64,000 nt of DNA from Athripsodes cinereus (lineage: Eukaryota > Arthropoda > Insecta > Trichoptera > Leptoceridae), in contig OX388306.1 in the NCBI GenBank assembly GCA_947579605.1, forward strand, positions 6,262,001-6,326,000, given 5' to 3'. The position numbers and the translations under genes are program-made. The notes below the pieces were generated by a model. The model saw nothing but the letters and a program-made list of their open reading frames with translations. It did no database searches and had not been told where the DNA came from. Positions 34,612 through 45,303 of the stretch are shown here, one piece after another. Numbering within the stretch: the stretch's first letter is position 1; each line of letters starts with the position of its first letter.

Positions 34612-35120
34612 AGTGGTGAGTATTGTATTGGATGTAACGATTGTGATGCAAAATACATAGGGCAGACATCTCGTATAGTGCGTATTAGATTTGCTGAACA
34701 TAACATAACATAGAGGAATGTCTACATACTCAGAAATTGCGGACCATAGTATCGAATATGACCATACATTTGACATAAACGGTACAACTGTATTACATTC
34801 TGTGTGTGAGGCGGGTAGACTAAACGCCTTGGAAACCTTAGAGATTTATAGGAATAAGAATAACATTGTAAATATACAGATCCCACCCTCATCTCCTTTG
34901 TTAGTATATCCTACTCCTGCCAACCATCCCGCCTCCATATCTACCATTACCCCTCCCACTACCCCTCTCACTACCCCTCCCACTACCTGCACCCTTCTCA
35001 CCACATGAACAACAGCTCTCACAATTTTTAGATTTCAGTTTCCCTGAAGATGCCTACAAGTATAGGCGAAAACGTTCGTTATTTAACCTAACAAAGTGGA
35101 GATTAAACAGTGCTCAATAA
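34612..35120 (+). pseudogene. Penelope-like element fragment with GIY-YIG endonuclease
   Basis: A first frame reads SGEYCIGCNDCDAKYIGQTS then RIRFAEHN to a stop at about 34713. After a short ACATA duplication that shifts the frame, a second reads YSEIADHSIEYDHTFDI, then LHSVCEAGRLNALETLEIYR and NKNNIVNIQ. This is the GIY-YIG order: G-Y...YIG, then conserved Arg and His, then the Glu of LETLEIY. A C-terminal GIY-YIG domain after a reverse transcriptase is the hallmark of Penelope-like retroelements. The RT is absent upstream. A Pro/Thr-rich tail and AAGATGCCTACAAGTATAGG follow, resembling the 3' UTR of such elements. Confidence 0.75.
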
Positions 35121-35129
35121 TATATTTTT

Positions 35130-35550
35130 ATATTTTATTTAATAAAATTAAAAATTAATGTCCACAGCGTAAACACAAAAACTCTTGAATTATTACTTAT
35201 TTAAACTTATACATCATTAAGACCATGAATTTGGTTGTCTTCTTTATCTTGAGTAGGTATAGGAATTATTTCCAAACTTAATGTAATAGACCCTCAAATA
35301 AAAGATTTATAATTCAATCGCTTCTTTGCTGTAATATTCACAGTTTGTTTGTATGATAAAATCACTGTGACCACACGAACAAGAACAACTTATATTGTTC
35401 CGCGACCTTTTATGTTTTTGCAGCGTTAGATCTTCAGAGGGTGGCGTTGTATATGTGGTTGAAATTACCACATTTCACGTGGTAACTTATTATAAAGATC
35501 CTTTGAAGACATTTCTCTCTTTATCGTACAATTCGACGTAATATCCGACC
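35130..35550. other. Gene-free stretch
   Basis: No supported feature. Confidence 0.5.
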
Positions 35551-35557
35551 AAATTAT

Positions 35558-35815
35558 AGATTATTAAGGATCAGCTACCATCGAGCTGGATTGGCCACAT
35601 CAGGCACCCAGGCCTGCTCATCACCATCGCGGAGAGCAAGACCGAAGGTAGAAATAGTAGAGGCCGACCAAGAGACACCTATATGGACCAACTGAAAAAG
35701 GAAATGAACTGTGGCACATGCGTAGAACTAAAGAGACTAGCTGAGAATAGAGACGAATGGAGAAGAAAATCCAAACTCGTTGCAGACCAATCCAATGGAT
35801 TTGTTACTCACTTTA
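35558..35815 (+). pseudogene. LINE C ORF C-terminal fragment
   Basis: Reads SWIGHIRHPGLLITIAESK-like, NSRGRPRDTYMDQLKKEM, CVELKRLAENRDEWRRKSK and LVADQSNGF, matching the longer copy at 55107-56408. It shows the uninterrupted HPGLLI join where that copy carries a MITE, so it serves as the empty-site reference. Confidence 0.82.
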
Positions 35816-36345
35816 TAAGAATACAATACTTCATCTATTTATTATGAAAAATTCATCACTTCATTTATTTTATGTTCATGGTGTTAAGGAAGCGTGAAGA
35901 CTTTTCATTTGCCATTTTCTCTGCTTCTGAAATAAATTTCTGATGTAGTTAAATTTACTCCAAAATTGTTCGTACTTTGGATTCACTTTTTATTATTGTA
36001 ACTAATTTTATTTGTCCCATTCACTTAATCATATTGTTTTCGGACAATAAATAAAATTTAATATTAAATAGATAAGAATTGTAAAAATTCTTACATTACT
36101 ATAGACATTCCTTCCGTTATTTTTAATCCGACCGTAATATCTGATATCGGATTGGATTATGTGAGTGTGAGCCGATTAGCTGCTCAACTAGCGGTGCTTG
36201 CAATAATCGAATCCATTCTTCAAACACTCAAGTCACAAGATGAAAACGACTTTTGCACTCTATACCAATCCAATTCCTTTCGCGAACATAAGGGACATAA
36301 TATCTATAAGTACTTATATATATACAAAAAATATAATCTTCTTAA

Positions 36346-36412
36346 CTATACCATCATGGCATCTCCCATAAGTAGAAAACTATATAATAAGCATGCAGGT
36401 CCCTAAATTAAT
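36346..36412 (-). mobile_element. SINE1 tail fragment, reverse
   Basis: ACCATCATGGCATCTCCCAT is the complement of the family tail; the rest of the 35820-36590 interval shows nothing recognisable. Confidence 0.55.
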
Positions 36413-36594
36413 TTATTTATTAACTCATCAATGGCCCACTGGCCCTATAAAAGTAAGGTTTACACAATAATTATGTATGTTTGTATTTTTGAAGTTGTTT
36501 TTGTGTATGATTGCATTGAATATTTTTATGTTATTTTGCAATTTTTCTATCAACTTTATTATTATATAATGTGTTATTCGCAGTGTATTTAATG

Positions 36595-36778
36595 ATCCCT
36601 TCGACTATCTCAAGGGTGACGTGACTGCTTCTGAACAGCAATTTTTTCAGCTTGTTCCTGAATGTAGCAGTAAGTTGGTTCTGTCTTAAATCCTCTGGTA
36701 ATCGGCTTCAGGCAGGAAGCCCCGCGACGATGAAGCTCCTCTCTGCGAATTTGAAGTGTTTGCCCTGTTGGGTTCTAC
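36595..36778 (-). pseudogene. LINE D ORF C-terminal fragment
   Basis: The minus strand gives a broken version of VEPNRANTSNSQRGASSSRG...ADYQRI..RQNQLTATFRNKLK followed by AGTCACGTCACCCTTGAG, i.e. the LINE D end. Frame damaged. Confidence 0.7.
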
Positions 36779-37142
36779 AAGTCAACTGCATGATATAACC
36801 ATAAAAGTCATCCTTTCCTTAAAAACAGTACAAAACACTAAAACAATTAAAAGATTTTCGTAAATATTAGAATGGTATTATAATAATAGTCATTGTATAA
36901 TTTGTATATAAACATGTTTCTCCATTTTACGACGTTATTTTACGCCATCCAACACACTCAGCATAACAATGAAGATATAAATATTAATCTAAACATTTTG
37001 TATTCCGAATTGTCATTAAGTATATTATACGATTGTGGTTTTATCTAATAACTAGGGATGTCACAACGATATTAATTATATCGAGTAGAATAATATTATT
37101 AAAACATCGAAAATCGGCTGAATGTTTTTGGGGTGAATAGAA

Positions 37143-37350
37143 CAAATTCAAATTCAAATATATTTATTATTGATAAATATACAATTTACAGCAATAATCA
37201 TTATCTTTTAATTATACAGTAGGCAAAACAATTCATTCCCTCAAATATGAGCAGAGCAGAGAACAATAAAGAAAAGGAAGATAATAATTTTATTTATTTA
37301 TTTACAAATATCCACGGCGTGAGCCTTTAACATGTTTAAAATTCACAAAA
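37143..37350 (-). mobile_element. Two adjoining LINE 3' ends, reverse orientation
   Basis: AATTCAAATTCAAATATATTT at 37143 (as at 4383) and, at 37283-37350, TTATTTATTTACAAAT then CCACGGCGTGAGCC (as at 52725). Both start with the T-rich complement of a poly(A)-like tail. Confidence 0.55.
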
Positions 37351-37422
37351 AATTATACAAATCAAATTTTTCATTCACAACACAGTTGGAACAAGACAAG
37401 AACAAAAATTGGCGAAGAACAA

Positions 37423-37677
37423 AACACAAATGGGAATCTATTCATAACAACAATAACTTTACTCAAATCACAAAACACAAATCGGAATCTATTCATAACA
37501 ATAATAACTTTACTCAAATCACAAAACACAAATGGGAATCTATTCATAACAACAATAACTTTAATCAAATCACAAAACACAAATGGGAATCTATTCATAA
37601 CAACAATAACTTTACTCAAATCACAAAACACAAATGGGAATCTATTCATAACAACAATAACTTTACTCAAATCACAA
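37423..37677. repeat. Minisatellite, five 51-bp units
   Basis: GGGAATCTATTCATAACAAC recurs with a 51-bp period (starts 37432, 37483, 37534, 37585, 37636), with near-identical units. Because 51 is divisible by 3, both strands stay open and give spurious repeat proteins. Confidence 0.93.
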
Positions 37678-37679
37678 AA

Positions 37680-38610
37680 AAATTGGGGTCTGTATAAAAT
37701 GTCAATTAAATATTTAGTAATATGTCAATAATTTAAATTATAACAAAGTTAGGAGATGTCAAGTAGATAGAAAAAATCTTTTAAATGGTAAAAATAATTT
37801 AAATGTCATAAGAAATGTAGTAAATAGTTGAAATTTCAAAAGAATCAGTCTATAAAAGATTAAAATGTCGATAAATAAAACAGAAAAATGTTAATTATAA
37901 TTTAAAATATCAATGATATTATATCACCAGATGAAGGAATAATCGAAAAATAGTACAGATATAATTAAGATAACAAAAAGATAAAATTTCATACATTCAA
38001 ATTTCCTTAATGTATGTAATAACAAACAAATTATAAATTAAAAATCATAATTTACAAACAAATAGTTCGTGAAAATATCATCGATTATGTTATTATTTAT
38101 TTCGAAATAGTTTTATCATCTCTATTAGTAATTGTATCTGTGACTTTTGGAGCTCATCTTACGCCGTTTCGTTTAATGATTTTTCGTTTTATGTCTTCAT
38201 GCAGCTATTTGGTATGTGTGTATGTAATGTTAATATTATATAGGTACATATTATTATTTAACTAGTCTTTAAACCCGACTTCTTTCAGGGAATAGTAGGT
38301 ATTTGAACTTATTCATAACACACCGAATAAACATGCAAAATGCGTATATTAATACCTAATTGATAAAACTATGATAAGTTATACTACATATTATTATATA
38401 TAAGGTATATTATCTCAATTTTTTCCACTTGAGAGGTACCCAGTGGCTAAACCCGAATGTTATGTATGAACATAGATTTATCGGGATGTGATAAACAGTT
38501 ATTTTTTTACATTTTTTTATGTATGTTTTAGCATTTTTTTATACTCATCTTTTTATTTAATAAAGTACCTCAAATGTATGTTTATTATTTAGTTGGTAAG
38601 AAAGGGATGG
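37680..38610. other. AT-rich gene-free stretch
   Basis: No supported feature. Confidence 0.5.
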
Positions 38611-38612
38611 TA

Positions 38613-38798
38613 ATTGGTTCGCTCATTGTTGTAATTAATTGTGATTGGTTCGCTCGTTGTTGTAATTAATTGTGATTGGTTCGCTCATTGTTGTAATTAA
38701 TTGTGATTGGTTCGCTTGTTGTTGTAATTAATTGTGATTGGTTCGCTTATTGTTGTAATTAATTGTGATTGGTTCGCTCATTGTTGTAATTAACTGTG
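38613..38798. repeat. Minisatellite, six 31-bp units
   Basis: ATTGGTTCGCTCATTGTTGT followed by AATTAATTGTG, six copies with a few C/T and A/G changes. ATTGG (inverted CCAAT) recurs in every unit. Confidence 0.93.
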
Positions 38799-38923
38799 AC
38801 ATATATTTATTGGTATAATTTTTTGATCCATAAAGAATAAATAAAATAAAATTTGAGAATGTCTATTAATATCAAATAAAAATATGATTTTAAGTATTAA
38901 TTGTTAGGCACTTTACTATACTC

Positions 38924-39102
38924 TTTTTATTTAAAAAAAGATATATCTGGGTTTTCTTATAAACCCAAATACAACCTTAAACACCTTTCACACTAAGCTT
39001 AAAGCTTGTGCCGTGAAAGGGGAGTTTGCCGGCACCTGGGATCGAACCACGGACCACTTGTTCTGAAGGCCGAGACTCTACCTCCAGGCTACCGACGAAC
39101 TC
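38924..39102 (-). mobile_element. SINE2 copy, near full length
   Basis: Reverse orientation from GAGTTCGTCGGTAGCCTGGA through the B-box segment (GTGGTTCGATCCCAGGTGCC) to a CCCAGATATATC end and T-rich tail. Confidence 0.88.
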
Positions 39103-39289
39103 AAACATGCGATGTTGTCAAGTAACTAATAAAATTTTAAACCATATTTTTATTTTCTATTAAGAGATTTGGAGTTTTACAAAATAAATACCGATAAAGA
39201 GTGTATTATTTTACAAAAAAAAAAATAGGAAGAACATGATATTTGTATAATTATATGTGGATTATAAGATACAATTATAATTTTCTTTT

Positions 39290-39540
39290 CCCGTAGTAGA
39301 GTCCCCGGTGAAGAACGGGTATCCCACTCTTAACTGTAAATTTTCGAGTGTTCTATAAATGACAGGTGTTCGTAAAACCTAACATTTAAGATTATTAACA
39401 TCTACAATTCAGCGATGAGGCATGCCACCCATGCTGAATGCCTTAATTTTTACGAGCACGAAGAGGGTAATACACGTTTATTCCAGACAGTTAGTCCCCC
39501 CACTTTTATGGGAAATGCCGTGAAAGCATGAATGAATGAA
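39290..39540 (+). mobile_element. SINE1 copy, near full length
   Basis: The most complete copy: CCCGTAGTAGAGTCCCCGG head, CGAGTGTTCTATAAATGACA, CAATTCAGCGATGAGGCATG, GAGCACGAAGAGG, TCCCCCCACTTTTATGGG, and an ATGCCGTGAAAGCATGAATG tail with an AATG repeat. Confidence 0.88.
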
Positions 39541-39559
39541 AAATTATCTTATTTGTGTC

Positions 39560-39870
39560 GTGGGAAGAGGTGGCGCGGCGCTCTGAGACGCTCTGAATGG
39601 AGATGATGATGATGATGATTTTGGATGATTTTATTTTATTTTTGACGCCGTTTAACAGTCCCTAGACCGTCTCAAGGGCGCCAGTGAAGAATTCAGTTTT
39701 TAATTTGCTTCTGAAGCTAGTGACCGTCTGACTATCTCTCAGTAGCACCGGTAGGCGATTCCACATAACCGGGCCAACAACACCAAAGGCCCTCTCATAG
39801 AAGTTAGACTGACGAAGGCTGGTTTCTGCCCTGTGCTCCCGAGAGGAGCGTTGAGGCTGATGATGATGTT
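39560..39870 (+). pseudogene. LINE E 3' fragment split by LINE D
   Basis: ACGCTCTGAATGGAG (39585-39600) continues at about 39815 with AGGCTGGTTTCTGCCCTGTG, CTCCCGAGAGGAGCGTTGAG and GATGATGATG, exactly the order at 32160-32225. The two parts are separated by a reverse-oriented LINE D end. Confidence 0.78.
39600..39815 (-). pseudogene. LINE D insertion inside LINE E
   Basis: Plus-strand GATGATGATGATT is the complement of the (CAT)n tail, followed by GACGCCGTTTAACAGTCCCT and GGTAGGCGATTCCACATAAC. This matches the 53604-53973 copy (reverse complement encodes WNRLPVLLR and FRGKLKTELF). Confidence 0.78.
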
Positions 39871-40342
39871 AATGTACCACACAATATTAATATTATAAGT
39901 ACACATTTACGTCATTTGAATTATAATATAATTATTATCAATGTGCCTATTATTGTTTTGGAATATTAAGTAACGACGCCGACGCCTGTTTATTATTTCC
40001 ACAATACTCTTTATATTATTGTCATTTTATTAATCTGAGATAACGATAATGATTATAATAAATGGCGCAGATACGAATGAAAGATGGTATTTTGAATAAT
40101 TTTGTGTTTATCTCAAGACTGTGTTTATATCAATAAATAAATAAATAAGAAGTTTTACAGTATTTTGAATGTTTCAAGAATACTAACATTCTCCCCCCCC
40201 CTCTCGTTCTCTATCTCTTCAGTCGTTTCCTCAATTCTAAGGATCGTGATCTCCAGATAGTTTTTCATGGACCCTGTACCATCTCATTCTGTTCTCCGTC
40301 AGGTGTACTGCATCGTAAATAATAATAATAACTATTTATTGA

Positions 40343-40407
40343 TAAAAAAAAAACCATGAGCAATTGGCGGGGTAATTGCCTGGAGGCAATTCTTCTAGCT
40401 AACCAAA
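40343..40407 (-). mobile_element. LINE F 3' end fragment, reverse
   Basis: GGGGTAATTGCCTGGAGGCA and TTCTTCTAGCTAACC, complement of the LINE F end at 30183. The surrounding 39880-40925 holds no other supported feature. Confidence 0.6.
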
Positions 40408-40969
40408 TGAAAAGCCTGCATGATTTGATAGGTCCAACTTATTAACATTTTTATGGTCTTTAACCCAACGTACGCACTTGCGCACGATGTGTCTGAAAAA
40501 CAGCTGAATTCTTTTGGAACAGACTGCGGAGAGCTTTTGTTGTCCAAAATACTGTCATAATTAGGTTTTGTATAATAAACTATATTCACTATCTCGAAAT
40601 TTAAAATCGGATTAAACTTTAATTATATCAATAAATTGAGTATTAAATTACATAATATCTTATCTATTATTTTATTACATTATTATTAATTCGATATCAA
40701 TTTTAATATAACAGCACTTGAAAATAGATAGGAACCTAGTAATAATTGTTAATTTATAATCTAAGATATAATTATAAACCTTCCTATGAAATCAGCAAAC
40801 CGTGGATTCAATTTAGTTCCTTTTCACATTTGTGGTATTTGAATCGTCGATGAATATCTGACTTGTCTATAAATTTAATTTTCTTCTAGTACCATAATTC
40901 GAGACATTATAATTGCTAGGGAATGGTTACGTCACACGACTAAAACATAAAAGTAATTTTGCAGAAATT

Positions 40970-41135
40970 TGAAAAAAAAATCGAAAATACCTGAAATTCA
41001 ACACTTGACAAATTTTGTTCTCACCGGAGGTGCCATAGTGGGTAACCTAAAGAACTGACCGGCTATAATAACCCCCATGTGTGGAATCTTTTGACTACAC
41101 TTCTTCGAAATCCCTCCCGCCGAGAGAGCCTAACA
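40970..41135 (-). repeat. Dispersed repeat (partner 50775-50935)
   Basis: CACCGGAGGTGCCATAGTGG, ATGTGTGGAATCTTTTG and ACACATTAATTAA are shared with 50775-50935 in the same orientation. The A-rich right end suggests a reverse-oriented retroposon. Confidence 0.75.
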
Positions 41136-41364
41136 CATTAATTAATAGATAAAATTAGCAATAAAATAACAAAAATAACCTAACCCAGTTAACGATTTAA
41201 TATTTACAACAACAAAAAAACAGTGAATATCAAAAAATAGTGGAGATTCATTTTCTAAATTATTAATAAAAAAATTCTATTAAATATCTATCTATACCAC
41301 CTTAGCATATTTCAAAATTAGAAAAAAAAACAGACAATAGACTATTTGCATAGAATAAAAATGT

Positions 41365-41412
41365 AGGCCGTCCTCTCCGTGCCAATATAAGAAATAAATG
41401 GGTACATTCTTT
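41365..41412 (-). mobile_element. SINE1 body fragment, reverse
   Basis: GGCCGTCCTCTCCGTGCCAA is the complement of the body word TTGGCACGGAGAGGACGGCC. Confidence 0.6.
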
Positions 41413-41414
41413 GA

Positions 41415-42028
41415 CATTACTTCGGCAATGATATTATATTTTGAAAGGAGGTCACTCAATGGAAATAAAATGTCACTGTACTGACGTACTGAAGACCTTC
41501 GTTTCTTCAAGATGACACAAGGATATTGTTCAGGGGTAAAAACGGAGAAAACAAATTATCTAAAGCCAATCTGATAATGTGAATACTAACTAAGATTCAG
41601 GCTTTGGATGCGTGCCAGAAATTATAGATATACAAAACTGTAGGTTCTCTTTTATTATTGAATAGTAAATACCTATGGGTATAGAGAGAGAGTTAGGTAG
41701 TTTCCACTGCAAGTTTTCCATTATTATAATGGCTTTTGGATAGCCTGTTGAGGCTGTTGTGGACATGGCCGATTGCAGAGTCGGTTTGCAAATAAAATAG
41801 AAACAACAAACCATAATACTAATTAGAAGCAAATAATCCTTGACAAAGCTTTATTTACAGAGCTTTTAAAATTGTTTTTTAAACAGAATTTTTTGAGCTG
41901 TAAATAAATGTATGCAATTATACCTTCTCCTACAGCCTAAATACATATTTTTTTGATATGAAGATAATGTTTTTAATAACACAGAATCATCACATTACAT
42001 TTTTTCTAACTATTGTAACTTTAAATTT
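41415..42028. other. Gene-free stretch
   Basis: No supported feature. Confidence 0.5.
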
Positions 42029-42030
42029 TT

Positions 42031-42270
42031 TTCATACCCAGCTAGTCCTACATCAGAATTTTCATACCCAGCTAGTCCTACATCAGAATTTTCATACCCA
42101 GCTAGTCCTACATCAGAATTTTCATACCCAGCTAGTCCTACATCAGAATTTTCATACCCAGCTAGTCCTACATCAGAATTTTCATACCCAGCTAGTCCTA
42201 CATCAGAATTTTCATACCCAGCTAGTCCTACATCAGAATTTTCATACCCAGCTAGTCCTACATCAGAATT
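42031..42270. repeat. Perfect minisatellite, eight 30-bp units
   Basis: TTCATACCCAGCTAGTCCTA followed by CATCAGAATT, eight units with no differences. Perfect identity implies very recent expansion or homogenisation. The 30-bp period keeps both strands open, giving spurious repetitive ORFs. It abuts a SINE1 head. Confidence 0.96.
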
Positions 42271-42400
42271 GAATAGGTCTCCCACCTTTTTCTGTAATAT
42301 CTCAAAACGTCCTGTGAGATTAGTTTATCGAAAATATCGCTGTAAGACATAAAACCTCTTCGATGGTGATGATGTGCGTGTCACCAATCTCATTTTTTTT
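42271..42400 (+). mobile_element. SINE1 5' half
   Basis: TAGGTCTCCCACCTTTTTCT, CGTCCTGTGAGATTAG, TCGATGGTGATGATG and GTGTCACCAATCTC parallel the family head and middle. Confidence 0.65.
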
Positions 42401-42494
42401 ATCTTTATCTGTATTGTTGCTTGCAACTGCACTTTTTTTACTTTTCTTTGTTTTATTTTTTTTATAAACGTATAGCCTTACATTCTGCATATTT

Positions 42495-42672
42495 TTATTT
42501 TTAAAAAAAAAAGATATATCTGGGTTTTGTTATAAACTCAAATACAACCTTATACACCTTTCACAGTAAGCTACTAAAAGCTTGTGTCGTGAAAGAGGAG
42601 TTTGCCGGCACCTGGGATCGAACCCTTTTTCATGAGGCTGAGACTCTACCTCCAGGCTACCGACGTACTCGC
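42495..42672 (-). mobile_element. SINE2 copy
   Basis: Reverse-oriented, near full length. Its B-box side is slightly rearranged (AGGGTTCGATCCCAGGTGCC on the minus strand). A second short GGCTACCGACGAACG follows at 42677-42691, a small duplication of the SINE head. Confidence 0.85.
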
Positions 42673-42997
42673 TTGGTTGGCTACCGACGAACGCTTTTGT
42701 TTGTTATAGTTTAAATGTTTGTGTATGTTTTATTTTTGTTAAGTTTAATACATATTTGTCTATGGTTTATTATTTGTTGTATCTATGTTTCAATAAAGAG
42801 ATCATCTATGTGATTGAGGTTGACAGTACGTGATACAAGCTTCAAAGTTATGTTTGATTAATAATCCTTAGCCATCTTTTTAACAACAGAAATATTGACA
42901 GAGGAAAGACTCCCAACAATTTTTATTTCTCCTATTACTGTTGATAAATAAGTAGGTATGTGTATGTTTCTTTAATTTTAATTTTGATAATCGGGTT

Positions 42998-43080
42998 AGT
43001 TGGAAGACATTGCATTCCGGCGATAAACTCGCCCTCTGTACATTGAATTGTATAACTGATATTTTTATGATATTTTATAT
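42998..43080 (+). mobile_element. LINE F 3' end, with reverse copy nearby
   Basis: GTTAGTTGGAAGACATTGC and CGATAAACTCGCCCTCTGTA. Its complement ACAGAGGGCGAGTTATCC occurs at about 43170-43205, so the two form a loose inverted pair around a T-rich spacer. Confidence 0.65.
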
Positions 43081-43279
43081 AGGTATTTATTTATTTATTC
43101 ATGCTTTACTGTACATTGATAAAAAACAATTACATAAAAGTTAAACATTCAAATTAAATACAATCAATATACAGAGGGCGAGTTATCCAACTAACTAACC
43201 CAAATTGATTTGAAATATAGTATCCAATGTAGAATAAAATAAACTAAAATATTGGGGATGACCTATTGTATGCTTAGTT

Positions 43280-43335
43280 TTAAACCTGCTGGCTGCTCCT
43301 CTAGAAGAAGATGCTGCGATAGTATAAAAGAACTG
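43280..43335 (+). mobile_element. SINE1-like tail fragment
   Basis: CTGCTGGCTGCTCCTCTAGA and GATGCTGCGATAGTATAAAA resemble the family tail; diverged. Confidence 0.4.
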
Positions 43336-43889
43336 AATTGAATTAAATCAAATTACATAATATCAGTTGATTAGTTTTTAAGCCATCCGCTTTAACCATG
43401 TTTGTTATCTTTGATCGTTCAATATTCCTTTCAATTCCGCTTAATCTCAAAACAAGCAAAGTAATATTTCTCAACATTCCCTTAGATTATCTCAGCTGGC
43501 TGAGATATTATGAATCTATGTTATGAACCAGCTCTCTCTAGCTCTGTCCCTGAGCACTGGCGCAGCTTGCTCAGCATTTCTACAGAGGATTATTATTATT
43601 ATTAGGTAATTGAAAACTGCATTTCATAACAATACTGCACCGTATACATTCAATTATTATTATTCGAGCCATGATTTTTAACCTGGAATTTCTCTGAAAT
43701 GATTTTTTTTTAATAAGTTTGTTGTTTTTTTATGTTTTGTTGTGTTTTATGTTATGTATTGGCTCTTATTTTCCTTTTCTTATACCATCACGGCATTTTC
43801 TACAAATGTAATATTTGTAAAATATTTTTTTAACAAAACCGAGGATATCTTGAAATAATGTCAAATTCCTAAACCTTTTCATAAATCTG

Positions 43890-44036
43890 TTGGCCTAGTC
43901 AAAACACATTTTAGCCTTACGTTTGCGCTACTTGTGTATTTTAGCTACGAAAATTGACGCGTTCTCGCAACGTCGTCAACATTCGAACGAAAACGAAACG
44001 AAAACGTAACGCTTAAATGTGTTTTGACTAGGCCTA
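43890..44036. mobile_element. MITE (147 bp), GGCCTAGTC ends, CTG target duplication
   Basis: GGCCTAGTCAAAACACATTT near the left end is the exact complement of the right end. CTG flanks both sides (43887-43889, 44037-44039). It is related to 55314-55504, which also has CTG flanks. Confidence 0.85.
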
Positions 44037-44165
44037 CTGGTTATGGGGGCTAGAAATTGAGATTGCAAAAGAAATAATATAATTTTGGTATCTGAGACCT
44101 TAAAAAAACAATCAATATCTCCCCTTAAGTGCGCCTTTTTAAAACAATTATGTAATGTATGTTGA

Positions 44166-44425
44166 ATGATTTATTCTGCGCCGTTTAATGGAGCATCCAT
44201 CTCAAGGGCGCGGGAAACTATGTTGGAAGAGCGATGTCTTCAACTTGCTGCTGAACGATATTTTCTATTGCTTTTTTCGGAGGTCCGCGGGAAGTCGGCT
44301 CCAGATGATGGGTCCTGCGACGCCAAAAGCCCTATCATAGTAGCAAGACTTGTTTGCTCTATTGATTTCGTCCAGCATGTTGGCGGATATCTTAGCCGAG
44401 TGTTAAGGTCTACTTGCAGGTGTTT
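44166..44425 (-). pseudogene. LINE D 3' fragment
   Basis: TGCGCCGTTTAATGGAGCAT and CATCTCAAGGGCGCGGGAAA on the plus strand are the complement of the LINE D end. GACGCCAAAAGCCCTATCAT corresponds to the ERAFGV-equivalent region at 53780. The frame is lost. Confidence 0.7.
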
Positions 44426-44509
44426 TTAGTACACAGAAATACGCTATAATAAGAAATGAAATTTGAAACATTTTGAAAATAGACGTATTTTTATCTTATC
44501 AAATAAAAT

Positions 44510-44625
44510 AAAATAAATATTAATTATTATTTTGTTTTGTGTTACTGTTGAGTAAGACTAACGCACGACCGGTTTTGCGGACTCCGAGTTCGCATCATCA
44601 GGTGCTGATCTATACTTTATTTGAT
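44510..44625 (-). mobile_element. Possible Penelope/LINE 3' tail
   Basis: Complement reads CACCTGATGATGCGAAC, GGAGTCCGCAAAACCGGTCG and TGCGTTAGTCTTACTC, then A/T-rich repeats, resembling 3' UTRs of retroelements that end 'CCTGATGATG...CGAAACCGGTCG'. Class uncertain. Confidence 0.4.
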
Positions 44626-44942
44626 ACTAGCTGGCCCGGCGAACTTCGCACCGCCTAAGAATCAATGAACGATTTCATACATACATCTTCCTCCCCTTGT
44701 CCTAGTTCGGTCGGGGGCCCATTGCCCCTAAGTATCTCCTCCAGAGATAACTGTCCACCGCTGCTTCCAGGACCTCTGGCCACTCCAAACCAAGCCTTTC
44801 AACACATGTTCGACACCTGCTCTATCTTCTGCCCTCTCCCACTGACTTTATGATTGATTAATATTATTAATCTCTTTACAAACTCCCGTAATTGTCAAAG
44901 TGTGTCATCGAAGGTATAGTGTAAAAAATATAATTCATTTGG

Positions 44943-45296
44943 AACTTTCGCAGTTTAGCGGCCCCACCCGTTGTCGAGTACTTTTTTCCATAGAAAAAGT
45001 AATATTTTCGAAACTTGAGGAAATTGTTGCCATATGGTGAATTATTTTTTGGTCACCAAATTTTTGGAAAATTCTTTTATAGGAAATCAATTCGCAACTA
45101 TGAAACTTGAGCGGCCCCACCCGTTGTCGAGTAATATGTACGGAATTTTAGGAAATTAATTTTCGAAGTGGATTTTTTGCCGGCAAATTAAAATAATTCT
45201 ACATATGGCAACAATTTCCTCAAGTTTCAAAAATATTACCTTTTCTATGGAAAAAAAGTACTCGACAACGGGTGGGGCCGCTAAACTGCGAATGTT
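44943..45296. mobile_element. Foldback MITE with about 94-bp arms
   Basis: Arms 44943-45035 and 45203-45296 are inverted copies with few mismatches (AGTTTAGCGGCCCCACCCGT, TGTCGAGTACTTTTT, CTTGAGGAAATTGTTGCCAT). The GCGGCCCCACCCGTTGTCGA core occurs a third time at 45111-45133, inside the loop and in the same orientation as the left arm. No clear target duplication. Confidence 0.85.
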
Positions 45297-45303
45297 ACAT
45301 TAA

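Noticed and set aside
37332..37697. Open frames on both strands with 17-residue repeats
   Set aside because: They are by-products of a 51-bp minisatellite whose period is a multiple of 3; no gene signals.
42031..42270. CRISPR-like regular repeat
   Set aside because: Repeats are directly adjacent with no spacers, in a eukaryotic context.
41958..42285. Open frames on both strands with 10-residue repeats
   Set aside because: Produced by the perfect 30-bp minisatellite; both strands open for the same reason.
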